Positions 55,263-62,777 of a DNA stretch of 62,777 nt are shown piece after piece. The notes beneath the pieces are model-generated. The model did not search any database. It was not told the DNA's origin and saw only the letters and a program-made list of their open reading frames with translations. Positions within the stretch are counted from its first letter, which is position 1, and each line of letters opens with the position of its first letter. The position numbers and the translations under genes are program-made. Source of the stretch: Pseudomonadota bacterium (GTDB lineage: Bacteria > Pseudomonadota > Alphaproteobacteria > Rhizobiales > Rhizobiaceae); contig JAEYRU010000138.1 of the NCBI GenBank assembly GCA_023435335.1, positions 1 to 62,777 on the forward strand. The letters are read 5' to 3'.

Positions 55263-55733
55263 CTACTTCACGATGTAGTAGTGGAAGATCGAATGGTCGG
55301 CGCGGCGGTCGGCCGTGCCGATGATCAGGTGGCGCGTCAGCCAATCGTGCTTTCCGATCGGCGTTTCGAAGGTCGGGGTGATGCGGAAATAGTACTGCGA
55401 CGGATCGACCGGCTCGAGCGCCTCCATCTTCTTGGCCACTTCCGGCGAGGCGTGGCGGTAGCCGGTGTTCTGCATGTAGATCTGCGTGCCGTCATCGGCC
55501 TCCAGCATGTAGCGGGCCGAGAAGTGCACCGTGTTGTCGGGGCGGTAGAGCGCCCAGTCGCCGCCGCTGTTGGGTACGACCCGGCCGTTCAGGCGCGGCC
55601 CCTCGACTGTCCCGCCGGCCGCCGAAACGAAGCCGCGGATCGAGCCCGACGGCAGTTCGCCGATCTTCTGGCGGATGCCCAGCTCCATCCGGATACGGAA
55701 GGCGAATTCGAGTTCGAGTTTGGGTGCGTCCAT
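55263..55733 (-). CDS. DUF3237 (UPF0311) family protein 3
   Basis: Protein of 156 aa from the ATG at 55733, which follows GGAGGAAACC. It has both conserved blocks: ARYMLEADDGTQIYMQNTGYRH and YYFRITPTFETPIGKHDWLTRH. It is clearly paralogous to the copy at 48285. It is transcribed alone, divergent from the thiolase-FadJ operon, from a shared promoter region with one operator on each side. Function unknown. Confidence 0.88.
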   Translation of the reverse strand: MDAPKLELEFAFRIRMELGIRQKIGELPSGSIRGFVSAAGGTVEGPRLNGRVVPNSGGDWALYRPDNTVHFSARYMLEADDGTQIYMQNTGYRHASPEVAKKMEALEPVDPSQYYFRITPTFETPIGKHDWLTRHLIIGTADRRADHSIFHYYIVK

Positions 55734-55767
55734 GGTTTCCTCCGCTTGGCCGGCATCCGGCAATCGC

Positions 55768-55779
55768 TTAACACATTTA
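55768..55779. promoter_or_regulatory. Regulon operator site J (TTAACACATTTA)
   Basis: Reads TAAATGTGTTAA on the minus strand, one base off the regulon pattern. Lies 34 bases before the DUF3237-3 start, at the expected transcription start of the minus-strand promoter. Confidence 0.65.
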
Positions 55780-55785
55780 ATAATT

Positions 55786-55836
55786 TTCCTAAGCCAGCCC
55801 GTTCGCCTTGACAAGAGGTGGGGCCGGGATTAGCTG
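55786..55836. promoter_or_regulatory. Back-to-back promoters sharing a CTTGACAAG -35 palindrome
   Basis: Rightward: TTGACA (55808-55813), 17 bp, TAGCTG (55831-55836). Leftward: TTGTCA (complement of 55809-55814), 17 bp, TAGGAA (complement of 55786-55791). The two -35 boxes overlap in CTTGACAAG (55807-55815). The -10 boxes are only partial matches. Confidence 0.45.
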
Positions 55837-55841
55837 GAAAT

Positions 55842-55853
55842 TAAATTCGTTAA
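55842..55853. promoter_or_regulatory. Regulon operator site K (TAAATTCGTTAA)
   Basis: One base off TWAAC-NN-GTTAA. Lies 51 bases before the thiolase TTG start and covers the expected transcription start of the rightward promoter. Confidence 0.68.
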
Positions 55854-55904
55854 ACGATCTCCGTGCCGCAACTGCCCCTTGCGCGGAGCATCAGGGAGGG
55901 TGCG

Positions 55905-57116
55905 TTGGCAGAGGCCTTCATATACGATTCCGTCCGCACGCCGAGGGGCAAGGGCCGGGCCAACGGCAGCCTCCACACGCTGTCGCCGGTCGAGCTTTCG
56001 GCGGCTGTTCTGACGGCGCTGGACGAGCGCACCGGGTTCGCCGCGGCGGCGCCGGAAGACGTCATCTTCGGCATTGGCGACGGCGTGAACGACCAGGGCG
56101 CCGACCTCGCGCGCTCGGCCCTGCTCTACGCCGGCATGCCGGAGACGATCCCCGGTTCCACCGTCAGCCGCTTCTGCTCGTCGGGTCTCGACGCCGTTAA
56201 CGCGGCGGCCTCGCGGGTAATGTCGGGGCAGGGTGACCTGTTCGTCGCCGGCGGCATCGAGATGATGTCGCTGATCCCGATCGGCGGGACGGGCGGGCCG
56301 AACGGCAGCGATGCGCTGTTCAACGACCGCGTCAACATGATCCCGCAGGGCATATCGGCCGATCTCATGGCCACGCTCTACGGCCATTCGCGCCACGACG
56401 TTGACGCCTTCGCGGCTGAATCGCAGCGCCGCGCAGGGCGGGCGTGGGCGGAAGGGCGCTTCGCCCGTTCCGTCGTTCCCGTGCGCGACGCCGATGGCGA
56501 GCTCCTGCTCGACCGCGACGAATACATGCGCCCCGAAACCACCGTCGAGACGCTTGCGCAGCTCCCGCCCGCCTTCAAGGGCATGGGGGAGCAGGGCGGC
56601 TTCGACGCGATCGCGCGCCGCCGCTACCCGGAAGTGCTGGCGATCGAGCACGTGCACACGGCCGGGAACTCGTCCGGGATCGTCGACGGCGCCGCGGCCA
56701 TCCTCATCGGCTCGGCCGAGGCGGGAAAGCGCCTCGGGCTGAAGCCACGCGCGGTCATCCGCTCCTTCGCCAACGCCGCGATGGACCCCAGCCTGATGCT
56801 GGCTGCTCCGGCCGACGCCACCGAGAGCGCGCTCAAGCGTGTCGGCAAGCGCGCCGACGGAGCCGACCTCTATGAGGTCAACGAGGCCTTCGCCACGGTC
56901 GTGCTGCGCTTCATGGAGCGCACCGGCGTCAGCCCCGACAGGGTCAACGTCAACGGCGGCTCGATCGCCATGGGGCACCCGATCGGCGCGACTGGCGTGA
57001 TGCTGACCGGCACCCTCGTCGACGAGCTGGAGCGCACCGGCAAGGACAGCGGCGTGGTTACGCTCTGCGTCGGGCTCGGCATGGCGGTCGCCACCTACAT
57101 CGAACGCGTGAGCTGA
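55905..57116 (+). CDS. Acetyl-CoA acyltransferase (thiolase)
   Basis: Thiolase of 403 aa. The acyl-carrying Cys is in TVSRFCSSGLDAVNAAA, the catalytic His in NVNGGSIAMGHPIGATG and the second Cys in VVTLCVGLG. The TTG at 55905 follows GGGAGGG at good distance and gives the family N-terminus AEAFIYDSVRTPRGKG. A GTG at 55863 would begin too near the operator. It cleaves 3-ketoacyl-CoA, the last step after the FadJ-type protein encoded just downstream. Confidence 0.9.
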   Translation: MAEAFIYDSVRTPRGKGRANGSLHTLSPVELSAAVLTALDERTGFAAAAPEDVIFGIGDGVNDQGADLARSALLYAGMPETIPGSTVSRFCSSGLDAVNAAASRVMSGQGDLFVAGGIEMMSLIPIGGTGGPNGSDALFNDRVNMIPQGISADLMATLYGHSRHDVDAFAAESQRRAGRAWAEGRFARSVVPVRDADGELLLDRDEYMRPETTVETLAQLPPAFKGMGEQGGFDAIARRRYPEVLAIEHVHTAGNSSGIVDGAAAILIGSAEAGKRLGLKPRAVIRSFANAAMDPSLMLAAPADATESALKRVGKRADGADLYEVNEAFATVVLRFMERTGVSPDRVNVNGGSIAMGHPIGATGVMLTGTLVDELERTGKDSGVVTLCVGLGMAVATYIERVS

Positions 57117-57118
57117 TC

Positions 57119-59233
57119 ATGATCAGGACCGAAATCCGCCCCGACGGCGTCGCCCTCGTCACCATCGACACGCCAGGCTCGCAGAACGCGCTCGACCACG
57201 CCTTCAATACGGCCTTCGACCGCGAGATCGCCGGTCTGCTGGCGAACGAGGCGGTGAAGGGCGTCGTCGTCACGTCCGGCAAGGACAGCTTCGCCGCCGG
57301 CGGCGACCTGCAGCAGCTGCTTGCGGTCAAATCGCCGGCCGAGGCGAGGGCGATCGTGGAGCCCTTCCTGGCGGCGCTGAGAAAACTGGAAACCGGCGGC
57401 AAGCCGGTTGTCGCCGCGCTCAACGGCACGGCGCTGGGCGGCGGCTACGAGCTGGCGCTGGCGGCGCACCGGCGCATCGCGGCGGACCGGCCCGACGCGC
57501 AGTTCGGCCTGCCGGAAACGACGCTCGGGCTGATGCCGGGCGGCGGCGGCACGCAGCGCCTGCCGCGCCTGATCGGCATCGAGAAGGCCGCCGACCTGAT
57601 CCTCTCGGGCAGGACCGTCGGGGTCAGCGACGCGCTCGCCGCGGGCCTGATCGACGAGGTGGTGCCCGCCGGCGAGCTCATCGAGGCGGCGGCGGCCTGG
57701 GTCCTCGCGAACCCCAAGGCGCAGCAGCCCTGGGACATGAAGGGCTTCTCGCTTCCCGGCTTCGAACCGAACGACATCGCCGGCCGGCGCTTCTTCGCCT
57801 CGCGCTGGGCGAAGCTGCGCGCCCGCGCCGGCGACCACGACGATGCCGCGAGCGCCGTGCTGCATACGCTGCACCATGGCTGCGAGCGCACGCTCGACGC
57901 CGGCATCGCCATCGAGAAGCGCCAGTTCGGCCGCCTCGCCGCCAGTCCCTACGCCAGGAACAAGGTGCGCACGCTGTTCTACGGCCCGCGCGCCGCGCGC
58001 CCCAGGCCCAGCCCGCAGGCCGGCGCAAACATCAGGCAGCTCGGCGTCGTCGGCGGCGGCACGATGGGCAACGGCATCGCCTTCACCGCCGCGCGCGCCG
58101 GCCTTGCCGTCACCCTGGTCGACATTTCCGAGGACAAGGCGGCGGAGAGCTTCGGACGCATCCGCAAGATCGCCGAGAAGCTGGTCTCGCGCGGACGGCT
58201 GAGCGAGGGCGCGCGGGACGAGATCCTGGGACGTATCTCTGCGACGGCCGACTATGGCGCGCTCGCCGATGCGGACTTCGTCATCGAGGCGGTCTTCGAG
58301 CGGCTGGACGTCAAGCACGAGGTCTACCGCAAGCTTGAGGCCGTGCTGCGGCCGGACGTGACGATCGCGTCGAACACCTCGAGCATCGTCATCGCGCGGC
58401 TTGCCTCCGCCCTTGCCGATCCCTCCCGCATGATCGGCATGCACTTCTTCGCGCCGGTCGAGACGATGAAGCTGCTGGAGGTGATCCGCTCGCCGGAAAC
58501 CTCCGAGAAGGCTTTCGACGAGGCGCAGCACATCGCCGCGCTGATGAAGAAGACGCAGATCGTCGTGAAGGACGGGCCGGGCTTCTACACGAGCCGCCTG
58601 GTCAGCTCGCTCTCCAGCGAGGCGATGACGCTGCTTGCCGAGGGCGTGCCGCCGCAGATCATCGACAACGTGATGGTCAATGCCGGCTTTGCCATCGGGC
58701 CGGTCACGCTGGCCGAGCTCACCAAGCTGCCGCTGCTGCGCGACATCATGATCTCCATGAGCGAGGAGCCGCCGCAGTCGATGAAGGGCTCGCGCGCCGT
58801 GGAGGCACTGGAGAAGCTGGTCGAGGCCGGGCGCGGCGGGCGCGAGTCCGGCAAGGGCATCTACGATTACAGTGCCGAGGGCCCGCGCCTTTGGGACGGT
58901 CTGGCAGACCTGTTCCCTCCCGCGCAGGAGGCGCTGCCGGCGGAGACGGTGCGCAAGCGGCTGGTAAACACGCAGTCTCTGGAAGCGGCGCGCGCGATCG
59001 AGGACGGCACGATCGACGAGCCGCTCGCGGCGGACATCGCGGCCGTGCTCGGCTGGAGCTACCCGGCGCATCTCGGCGGCCCGCTTGGCTATATCGACAC
59101 CGTCGGCTTGAGCGAGTTCGTGGCCGAGAGCGAGGCACTGGCGCAGGCATTCGGCGAGCGTTTCGCGCCGCCGGAACTGCTCAAGCGGATGGCCGATCGC
59201 GGCCAGACTTTCCACGCGGTTCAAGAGGGATAA
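57119..59233 (+). CDS. Fused enoyl-CoA hydratase/3-hydroxyacyl-CoA dehydrogenase (FadJ/FadB type)
   Basis: Multifunctional beta-oxidation protein of 704 aa. The N-terminal crotonase domain shows NGTALGGGYELALAAHRRIAA and PETTLGLMPGGGGTQRLPR. The NAD-binding domain starts near residue 305 with VVGGGTMGNGIAFTAARAGL. The C-terminal dehydrogenase domains include GMHFFAPVETMKLLE and KDGPGFYTSR. It performs two steps of side-chain or fatty-acid beta-oxidation. It follows the thiolase gene by 2 bases. Confidence 0.93.
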   Translation: MIRTEIRPDGVALVTIDTPGSQNALDHAFNTAFDREIAGLLANEAVKGVVVTSGKDSFAAGGDLQQLLAVKSPAEARAIVEPFLAALRKLETGGKPVVAALNGTALGGGYELALAAHRRIAADRPDAQFGLPETTLGLMPGGGGTQRLPRLIGIEKAADLILSGRTVGVSDALAAGLIDEVVPAGELIEAAAAWVLANPKAQQPWDMKGFSLPGFEPNDIAGRRFFASRWAKLRARAGDHDDAASAVLHTLHHGCERTLDAGIAIEKRQFGRLAASPYARNKVRTLFYGPRAARPRPSPQAGANIRQLGVVGGGTMGNGIAFTAARAGLAVTLVDISEDKAAESFGRIRKIAEKLVSRGRLSEGARDEILGRISATADYGALADADFVIEAVFERLDVKHEVYRKLEAVLRPDVTIASNTSSIVIARLASALADPSRMIGMHFFAPVETMKLLEVIRSPETSEKAFDEAQHIAALMKKTQIVVKDGPGFYTSRLVSSLSSEAMTLLAEGVPPQIIDNVMVNAGFAIGPVTLAELTKLPLLRDIMISMSEEPPQSMKGSRAVEALEKLVEAGRGGRESGKGIYDYSAEGPRLWDGLADLFPPAQEALPAETVRKRLVNTQSLEAARAIEDGTIDEPLAADIAAVLGWSYPAHLGGPLGYIDTVGLSEFVAESEALAQAFGERFAPPELLKRMADRGQTFHAVQEG

Positions 59234-59236
59234 GTG

Positions 59237-60250
59237 ATGAAAGCGGCATTCGTTGATCCGATGGGTCTCGACAATCTGCGGATTGTCGACCTGCCCGACC
59301 CGACGCCCGGCGACAACGACGTGCTGGTCGCCCTCAAATACGCTTCGCTCAATTACCGCGACATCCTCGCGGTCAATGGCGGTTACGGGCGCATGCAGAA
59401 GCAGGAGAAGCTCATTCCGCTTTCGGACGGCGCCGGCGAGGTGATCGCGGTCGGTTCGAAGGTGCGCGAGTGGAAGGTGGGCGACCGCGTGCTGTCGACC
59501 TTCTTCCCCGATTGGCAGGCCGGCCCGCTGCGGCCCGAGGTCGTGCGCACCGACCTTGGCGGCATGTTCGACGGCGTCGCGGTCGAGAAGCGCATCTTCC
59601 GCCCCGACGCGCTGGTCAAGGTGCCCGACGGCATGGAACTGCGCGACGCGTCGACGCTGACCTGCGCGGCGGCCACGGCCTGGAACGCGGTCATCGAGAT
59701 CGGCAAGGTCGGTCCCGGCGAGCGGGTGCTGGTGCAGGGTACGGGCGGCGTGTCGCTGTTTGCGCTGCAGTTCGCGATCGCGGCCGGCGCGGAGGTCTAT
59801 GCCACCGTTTCCAGCGCCGAGAAGGGCGAACTGGTCAAGTCGCTGGGCGCTTCCTTCGTGGTCAACTATCGCGAGGACGCCGACTGGGGCAAGACGGTCA
59901 TGAAGGCCACCGGCGGCCGCGGCATCGACCATGTGGTCGAGATCGGCGGGGCCGAGACGCTGAAGCAGTCGATGCTGTCGCTCAAGCTCGAGGGCAACAT
60001 CTACATGATCGGCGTGGTGACCGGCCCCAAGGCGGAGATCAACGTGCCCATCGTGGCGATGAGCGGCACCACGATGCGCGGCGTGTCGGCCGGCAGCCGG
60101 CTGTCGCTGAGGCGACTAGTCGATGCGATGGCGCATCACGGCATAAAGCCGGTCATCGATGGCTCCGACTTCAGGCTCGACACGCTGAAGGAAGCGCTGC
60201 TGCACCTGAAATCCGGCAAACACACCGGCAAGGTCGTCATCGAGATCTGA
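59237..60250 (+). CDS. Zinc-type alcohol dehydrogenase/quinone oxidoreductase family protein
   Basis: Medium-chain dehydrogenase/reductase of 337 aa. The N-terminal GroES-like domain has SLNYRDILAVNGGYG. The nucleotide-binding motif is VLVQGTGGVSLFALQFAIAAGA. It lacks an obvious cluster of four zinc-binding cysteines, which favours the zinc-free quinone/enoyl reductase side of the family. It may reduce an enoyl intermediate or oxidise an alcohol. ATG at 59237 is preferred to the GTG three bases earlier. Confidence 0.85.
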   Translation: MKAAFVDPMGLDNLRIVDLPDPTPGDNDVLVALKYASLNYRDILAVNGGYGRMQKQEKLIPLSDGAGEVIAVGSKVREWKVGDRVLSTFFPDWQAGPLRPEVVRTDLGGMFDGVAVEKRIFRPDALVKVPDGMELRDASTLTCAAATAWNAVIEIGKVGPGERVLVQGTGGVSLFALQFAIAAGAEVYATVSSAEKGELVKSLGASFVVNYREDADWGKTVMKATGGRGIDHVVEIGGAETLKQSMLSLKLEGNIYMIGVVTGPKAEINVPIVAMSGTTMRGVSAGSRLSLRRLVDAMAHHGIKPVIDGSDFRLDTLKEALLHLKSGKHTGKVVIEI

Positions 60251-60255
60251 CGCAG

Positions 60256-60699
60256 ATGGGCGCGACAAATCCCGACCTGGAATTCGCGCGCGCCTTCTTC
60301 GCCGACCCCTCGCCGCGGCCCATGCATACGAGCGCATTGCTGACGGCGCTCGGCGCGGAACTGCTCGGCTATGATAAAGGTAAGCAGGAGCTTACAATGC
60401 AATTCACCCCAGCCGACCTGTTCTGGCAGGGGGCTGGCAATATCCAAGGCGGCGCAATCTCGGCAATGCTCGACTTCGCCATGGTGCTCGCGGCATTCTC
60501 GGTACTCGAGGATGGATCGACCGTTTCGACGACGTCGATGAACACCTCCTTCTACGGGCCCGGCACGGCGCGCAATCTCGTCGCCGTCGGGCGCCTCGAG
60601 AAACCGGGACGGCGGCTGATCTTCACGTCGGCCGAACTGCGGGCCGGCGACCGGGCGATCGCGGGGGCGACGTCAACGCTGCTGGTTCTGGCGGCCTGA
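60256..60699 (+). CDS. PaaI-type hotdog thioesterase
   Basis: Hotdog-fold protein of 147 aa, starting 5 bases after the preceding stop. The core motif GNIQGGAISAMLDFAMVLAA has Gln in place of the common His of HGG. These enzymes release CoA from aryl- or acyl-CoA esters, which protects the CoA pool when degradation stalls. Its place between beta-oxidation enzymes and a CoA ligase fits this. Confidence 0.87.
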   Translation: MGATNPDLEFARAFFADPSPRPMHTSALLTALGAELLGYDKGKQELTMQFTPADLFWQGAGNIQGGAISAMLDFAMVLAAFSVLEDGSTVSTTSMNTSFYGPGTARNLVAVGRLEKPGRRLIFTSAELRAGDRAIAGATSTLLVLAA

Positions 60700-60756
60700 G
60701 CGCCGGAAACGGCGCAGGATTATCTGGCAAGTCCGCGCTGCGGACGGGGAGGAAGG

Positions 60757-62316
60757 ATGGGCACCGGAGGCTATCTCACCCAGCCGCTCAAGCGGGCGGC
60801 TCAGATGCGGCCCGACGGCATCGGCACGATCGACGGCGACAGGCGCCGCACATGGCGCGAGATACTGGACCGCGTCTCGCGTCTGGGCGGCAAGCTCGGG
60901 CAGCTGGGCATTGCCGCTGGCGAGCGCGTGGCGATCCTCGCCTTCAACAGCGACCGCTATTTCGAGCTGCACTTCGCGCTGCCCTGGGCAGGCGCGGCAA
61001 TGGTGCCCGTCAACACGCGGCTGTCGCCCGCCGAGATCGAGTTCGTGCTGCAGGACAGCGGCGCGACGGCGATCTTCGTCGACGAGACGCATCTTCCGCT
61101 GCTCGACCAGATGCCCGCCGTCAAGGCCGCGCTGAAGGCGGTGGTCGTCATGTCCGAGGGGAGTGCACCCAGCGGCTGTCATGGCTACGAAGAGCTCATC
61201 GCACGATCCCGCCCCTCCGAGGACCGCGCCGGGGGCGGCGCCACCATGGCCGGCATCTTCTACACGAGCGGCAGCACGTCCGGCCGCTCCAAGGGGGTTA
61301 TGCTTTCGCACGACAATCTCGTCCAGAACGCGGTCAACGCGCTGATCGAGATCGGCTACGACGGCGACAGCGTCTACCTGCACGCGGCGCCGATGTTCCA
61401 TCTCACCGACGGTATGTCGACCTACTCCTTGACCATGATCGGCGGCACGCATGTGTTCGTGCCGAAGTTCGACGCTCGCCAGGTGCTAGAGACGGTCCAG
61501 AAGCACCGCGTCACTAATCTCTGCCTCGTTCCGACGATGATCGAGATGATGGTGTCGCTTGCCGAGAAGGAGCCCTTCGACATCTCCAGCCTGAAGCAGT
61601 TCCAGTTCGGCGCCTCGCCGATGCCGGATGCGACGCTGGAGCGCGCCATCAGGCTGTGGCCGGACATGCTCTACCTGCACGGCTGGGGCATGACGGAGCT
61701 GTCGCCGCTGGGCACCACGCTGCCGCGCAAGTATCGCGACCCGAAGGTCGCGGGCAGGAAGCTGAAGAGCTGCGGGGTCGAGGCGCTCAACGAGGAGATC
61801 CGCATCGTCGACGAAGAGGGCAGGGATGTGCCCACCGGCACTGTCGGCGAGATGATCGTGCGCGGCCCGATGGTGATGCAGGGCTACTGGAACCTTCCGG
61901 AGGAGACGGCGAAGACGGTGCGCAACGGCTGGATGCACACCGGCGACGCGGCCTATCGCGACGAGGAGGGGCTGATCTATATCGCCGACCGGCTCAAGGA
62001 CATGATCATTTCGGGCGGGGAGAACATCTACTCCACCGAGGTCGAGAACGTCATCGGCCGCTTCCCCGGCGTGGCCCACGTCGCCGTCATCGGCCTGCCG
62101 CACCCGAAATGGGGCGAGAGCGTGCACGCCGTTATCATTCCCGAGGCCGGCGCGCAGATCGACACCGACGAGGTCACGCGCTTCGTGAAGTCGCAGATCG
62201 CCGGCTACAAGGCGCCGCGCTCCTATTCCCTGCGCTCCGAGCCAATGCCGGTCACGAGTTCGGGCAAGATATCGAAGCGGTTGCTGCGCGAGCAGTATCA
62301 GAGCGACGGCGCATAG
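60757..62316 (+). CDS. AMP-dependent acyl-CoA synthetase/ligase
   Basis: CoA ligase of 519 aa with the P-loop FYTSGSTSGRSKGVMLSH (near residues 168-185). Further motifs are LHGWGMTELSP and MHTGDAAYRDEEGLIYIADRLKDMIISGGENIYSTEVE. It belongs to the medium/long-chain or aromatic acid ligase group (FadD3-like layout). It probably starts the beta-oxidation carried out by the thiolase and FadJ-type enzymes of this operon. GGGGAGGAAGG precedes the ATG. Last gene of the operon; no clear terminator follows. Confidence 0.9.
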   Translation: MGTGGYLTQPLKRAAQMRPDGIGTIDGDRRRTWREILDRVSRLGGKLGQLGIAAGERVAILAFNSDRYFELHFALPWAGAAMVPVNTRLSPAEIEFVLQDSGATAIFVDETHLPLLDQMPAVKAALKAVVVMSEGSAPSGCHGYEELIARSRPSEDRAGGGATMAGIFYTSGSTSGRSKGVMLSHDNLVQNAVNALIEIGYDGDSVYLHAAPMFHLTDGMSTYSLTMIGGTHVFVPKFDARQVLETVQKHRVTNLCLVPTMIEMMVSLAEKEPFDISSLKQFQFGASPMPDATLERAIRLWPDMLYLHGWGMTELSPLGTTLPRKYRDPKVAGRKLKSCGVEALNEEIRIVDEEGRDVPTGTVGEMIVRGPMVMQGYWNLPEETAKTVRNGWMHTGDAAYRDEEGLIYIADRLKDMIISGGENIYSTEVENVIGRFPGVAHVAVIGLPHPKWGESVHAVIIPEAGAQIDTDEVTRFVKSQIAGYKAPRSYSLRSEPMPVTSSGKISKRLLREQYQSDGA

Positions 62317-62777
62317 CGGATCGCCAACGCGACTGCCGCGCTCACACCATCGGCATCGCGGACGCCGCAGTGACAGCGCGGGCGGGGGGATCTATCGACC
62401 ATCGGGTCGGGTGCGCGGCCCGGTCGTTGTCTCGGCAAAGATCAGAGTCCCCGCAGGCGGGCCAGGCGCCGCATTGCTCCATGGCCCCGGTTCCTAGCCC
62501 TTCGGCAGGGACGAGGGCAGAGAGACAGCAACCCTGGCAATTCGCCAGGTGTGGATAGAACGCAGTCGCGCTACCACCCAACCCATTGAACTTCCACTAC
62601 AATCGAAGAAAGTTCATCCCCACCCTACGCGACCTTGCCCATAATGGCGCCATCGCCCTCGCGGGAACCTGGTGCGCACCGGGTATCGGGGAGGGCGGCG
62701 GTGCCGGTTGGGCCGCGCTGCGGTGGCGCGGTCTGGTGATGAGCCCCACAGCCGGGCCCGAGGTGGTCGCGCCTCGC
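62317..62777. other. Gene-free right end with repeat copy 2
   Basis: I see no gene in this stretch. The first 266 bases hold no feature I can name, and the rest is the second copy of the structured repeat. The window stops 18 bases after the clear similarity ends, so any further extent cannot be judged. Confidence 0.7.
62583..62759 (+). repeat. Structured intergenic repeat, copy 2
   Basis: Direct repeat of 6854-7032, about 55.7 kb away and in the same orientation. The central part is almost identical, with single changes in the two hairpins. Both changes turn a Watson-Crick pair into a G-U wobble in plus-strand RNA: C to T in the 16-bp palindrome and A to G in the CCGCGCT hairpin. The flanks are more diverged. 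Confidence 0.8.

Noticed and set aside
57095..59932. 945-codon minus-strand frame opposite FadJ and the alcohol dehydrogenase
   Set aside because: Shadow frame rich in His, Arg and Asp; both plus-strand genes have complete domain motifs and ribosome sites.

Overview
The window is GC-rich chromosomal DNA from an alphaproteobacterium. Its gene style (ABC and TRAP uptake systems beside catabolic enzymes, ATGA start/stop overlaps, RpiR and HpaR-like regulators) fits the Hyphomicrobiales, and a Mesorhizobium-like Phyllobacteriaceae member is my best guess. The taxon is inferred from gene content, not from a marker gene. I found no rRNA, tRNA, CRISPR array, phage or transposase.

Layout. (1) 36-6735: a branched-chain-amino-acid-type ABC importer (LivH, M, G, F) with a long acyl-CoA synthetase and the binding protein, ended by a strong terminator. 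(2) 6791-7420: no gene; it holds a structured repeat whose second copy lies at the right end (62583-62759). (3) 7421-11753: an RND efflux pair on the minus strand. (4) 11872-25671: an RpiR regulator divergent from an N-formylglutamate-amidohydrolase-type gene and a TRAP transporter, then a glutamine-synthetase-like ligase, an inserted toxin-antitoxin pair, an aldehyde dehydrogenase, an iron alcohol dehydrogenase and a PotABCD-type ABC importer. This looks like uptake and gamma-glutamyl-type breakdown of an amine or amino alcohol. (5) 25678-62316: a large aromatic catabolic island.

The island carries homoprotocatechuate meta-cleavage genes (HpaD, E, F, G and H types), a second extradiol dioxygenase with GalB, GalC and GalD homologues, and a CoA-ligase, crotonase, thiolase and FadJ set for side-chain beta-oxidation. 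It also has three GMC oxidoreductases, three DUF3237 proteins, an oligopeptide-type ABC importer and a homologue of arylmalonate decarboxylase (AMDase). A MarR protein of the HpaR type sits at 26580-27155. A 12-bp near-palindrome, TWAAC-NN-GTTAA, recurs in ten promoter regions from 26434 to 55853, usually 24-60 bp before a start codon. I read this as one regulon that joins all these scattered units.

The most interesting idea is that the AMDase-like enzyme makes an arylacetate from an arylmalonate and that this arylacetate feeds the homoprotocatechuate ring-cleavage branch, with GMC oxidases and aldehyde dehydrogenases acting earlier. This would give AMDase a physiological role. The pathway has no HpaBC hydroxylase and no HpaI aldolase here, so its entry and exit steps differ from the classical hpa cluster or lie elsewhere.
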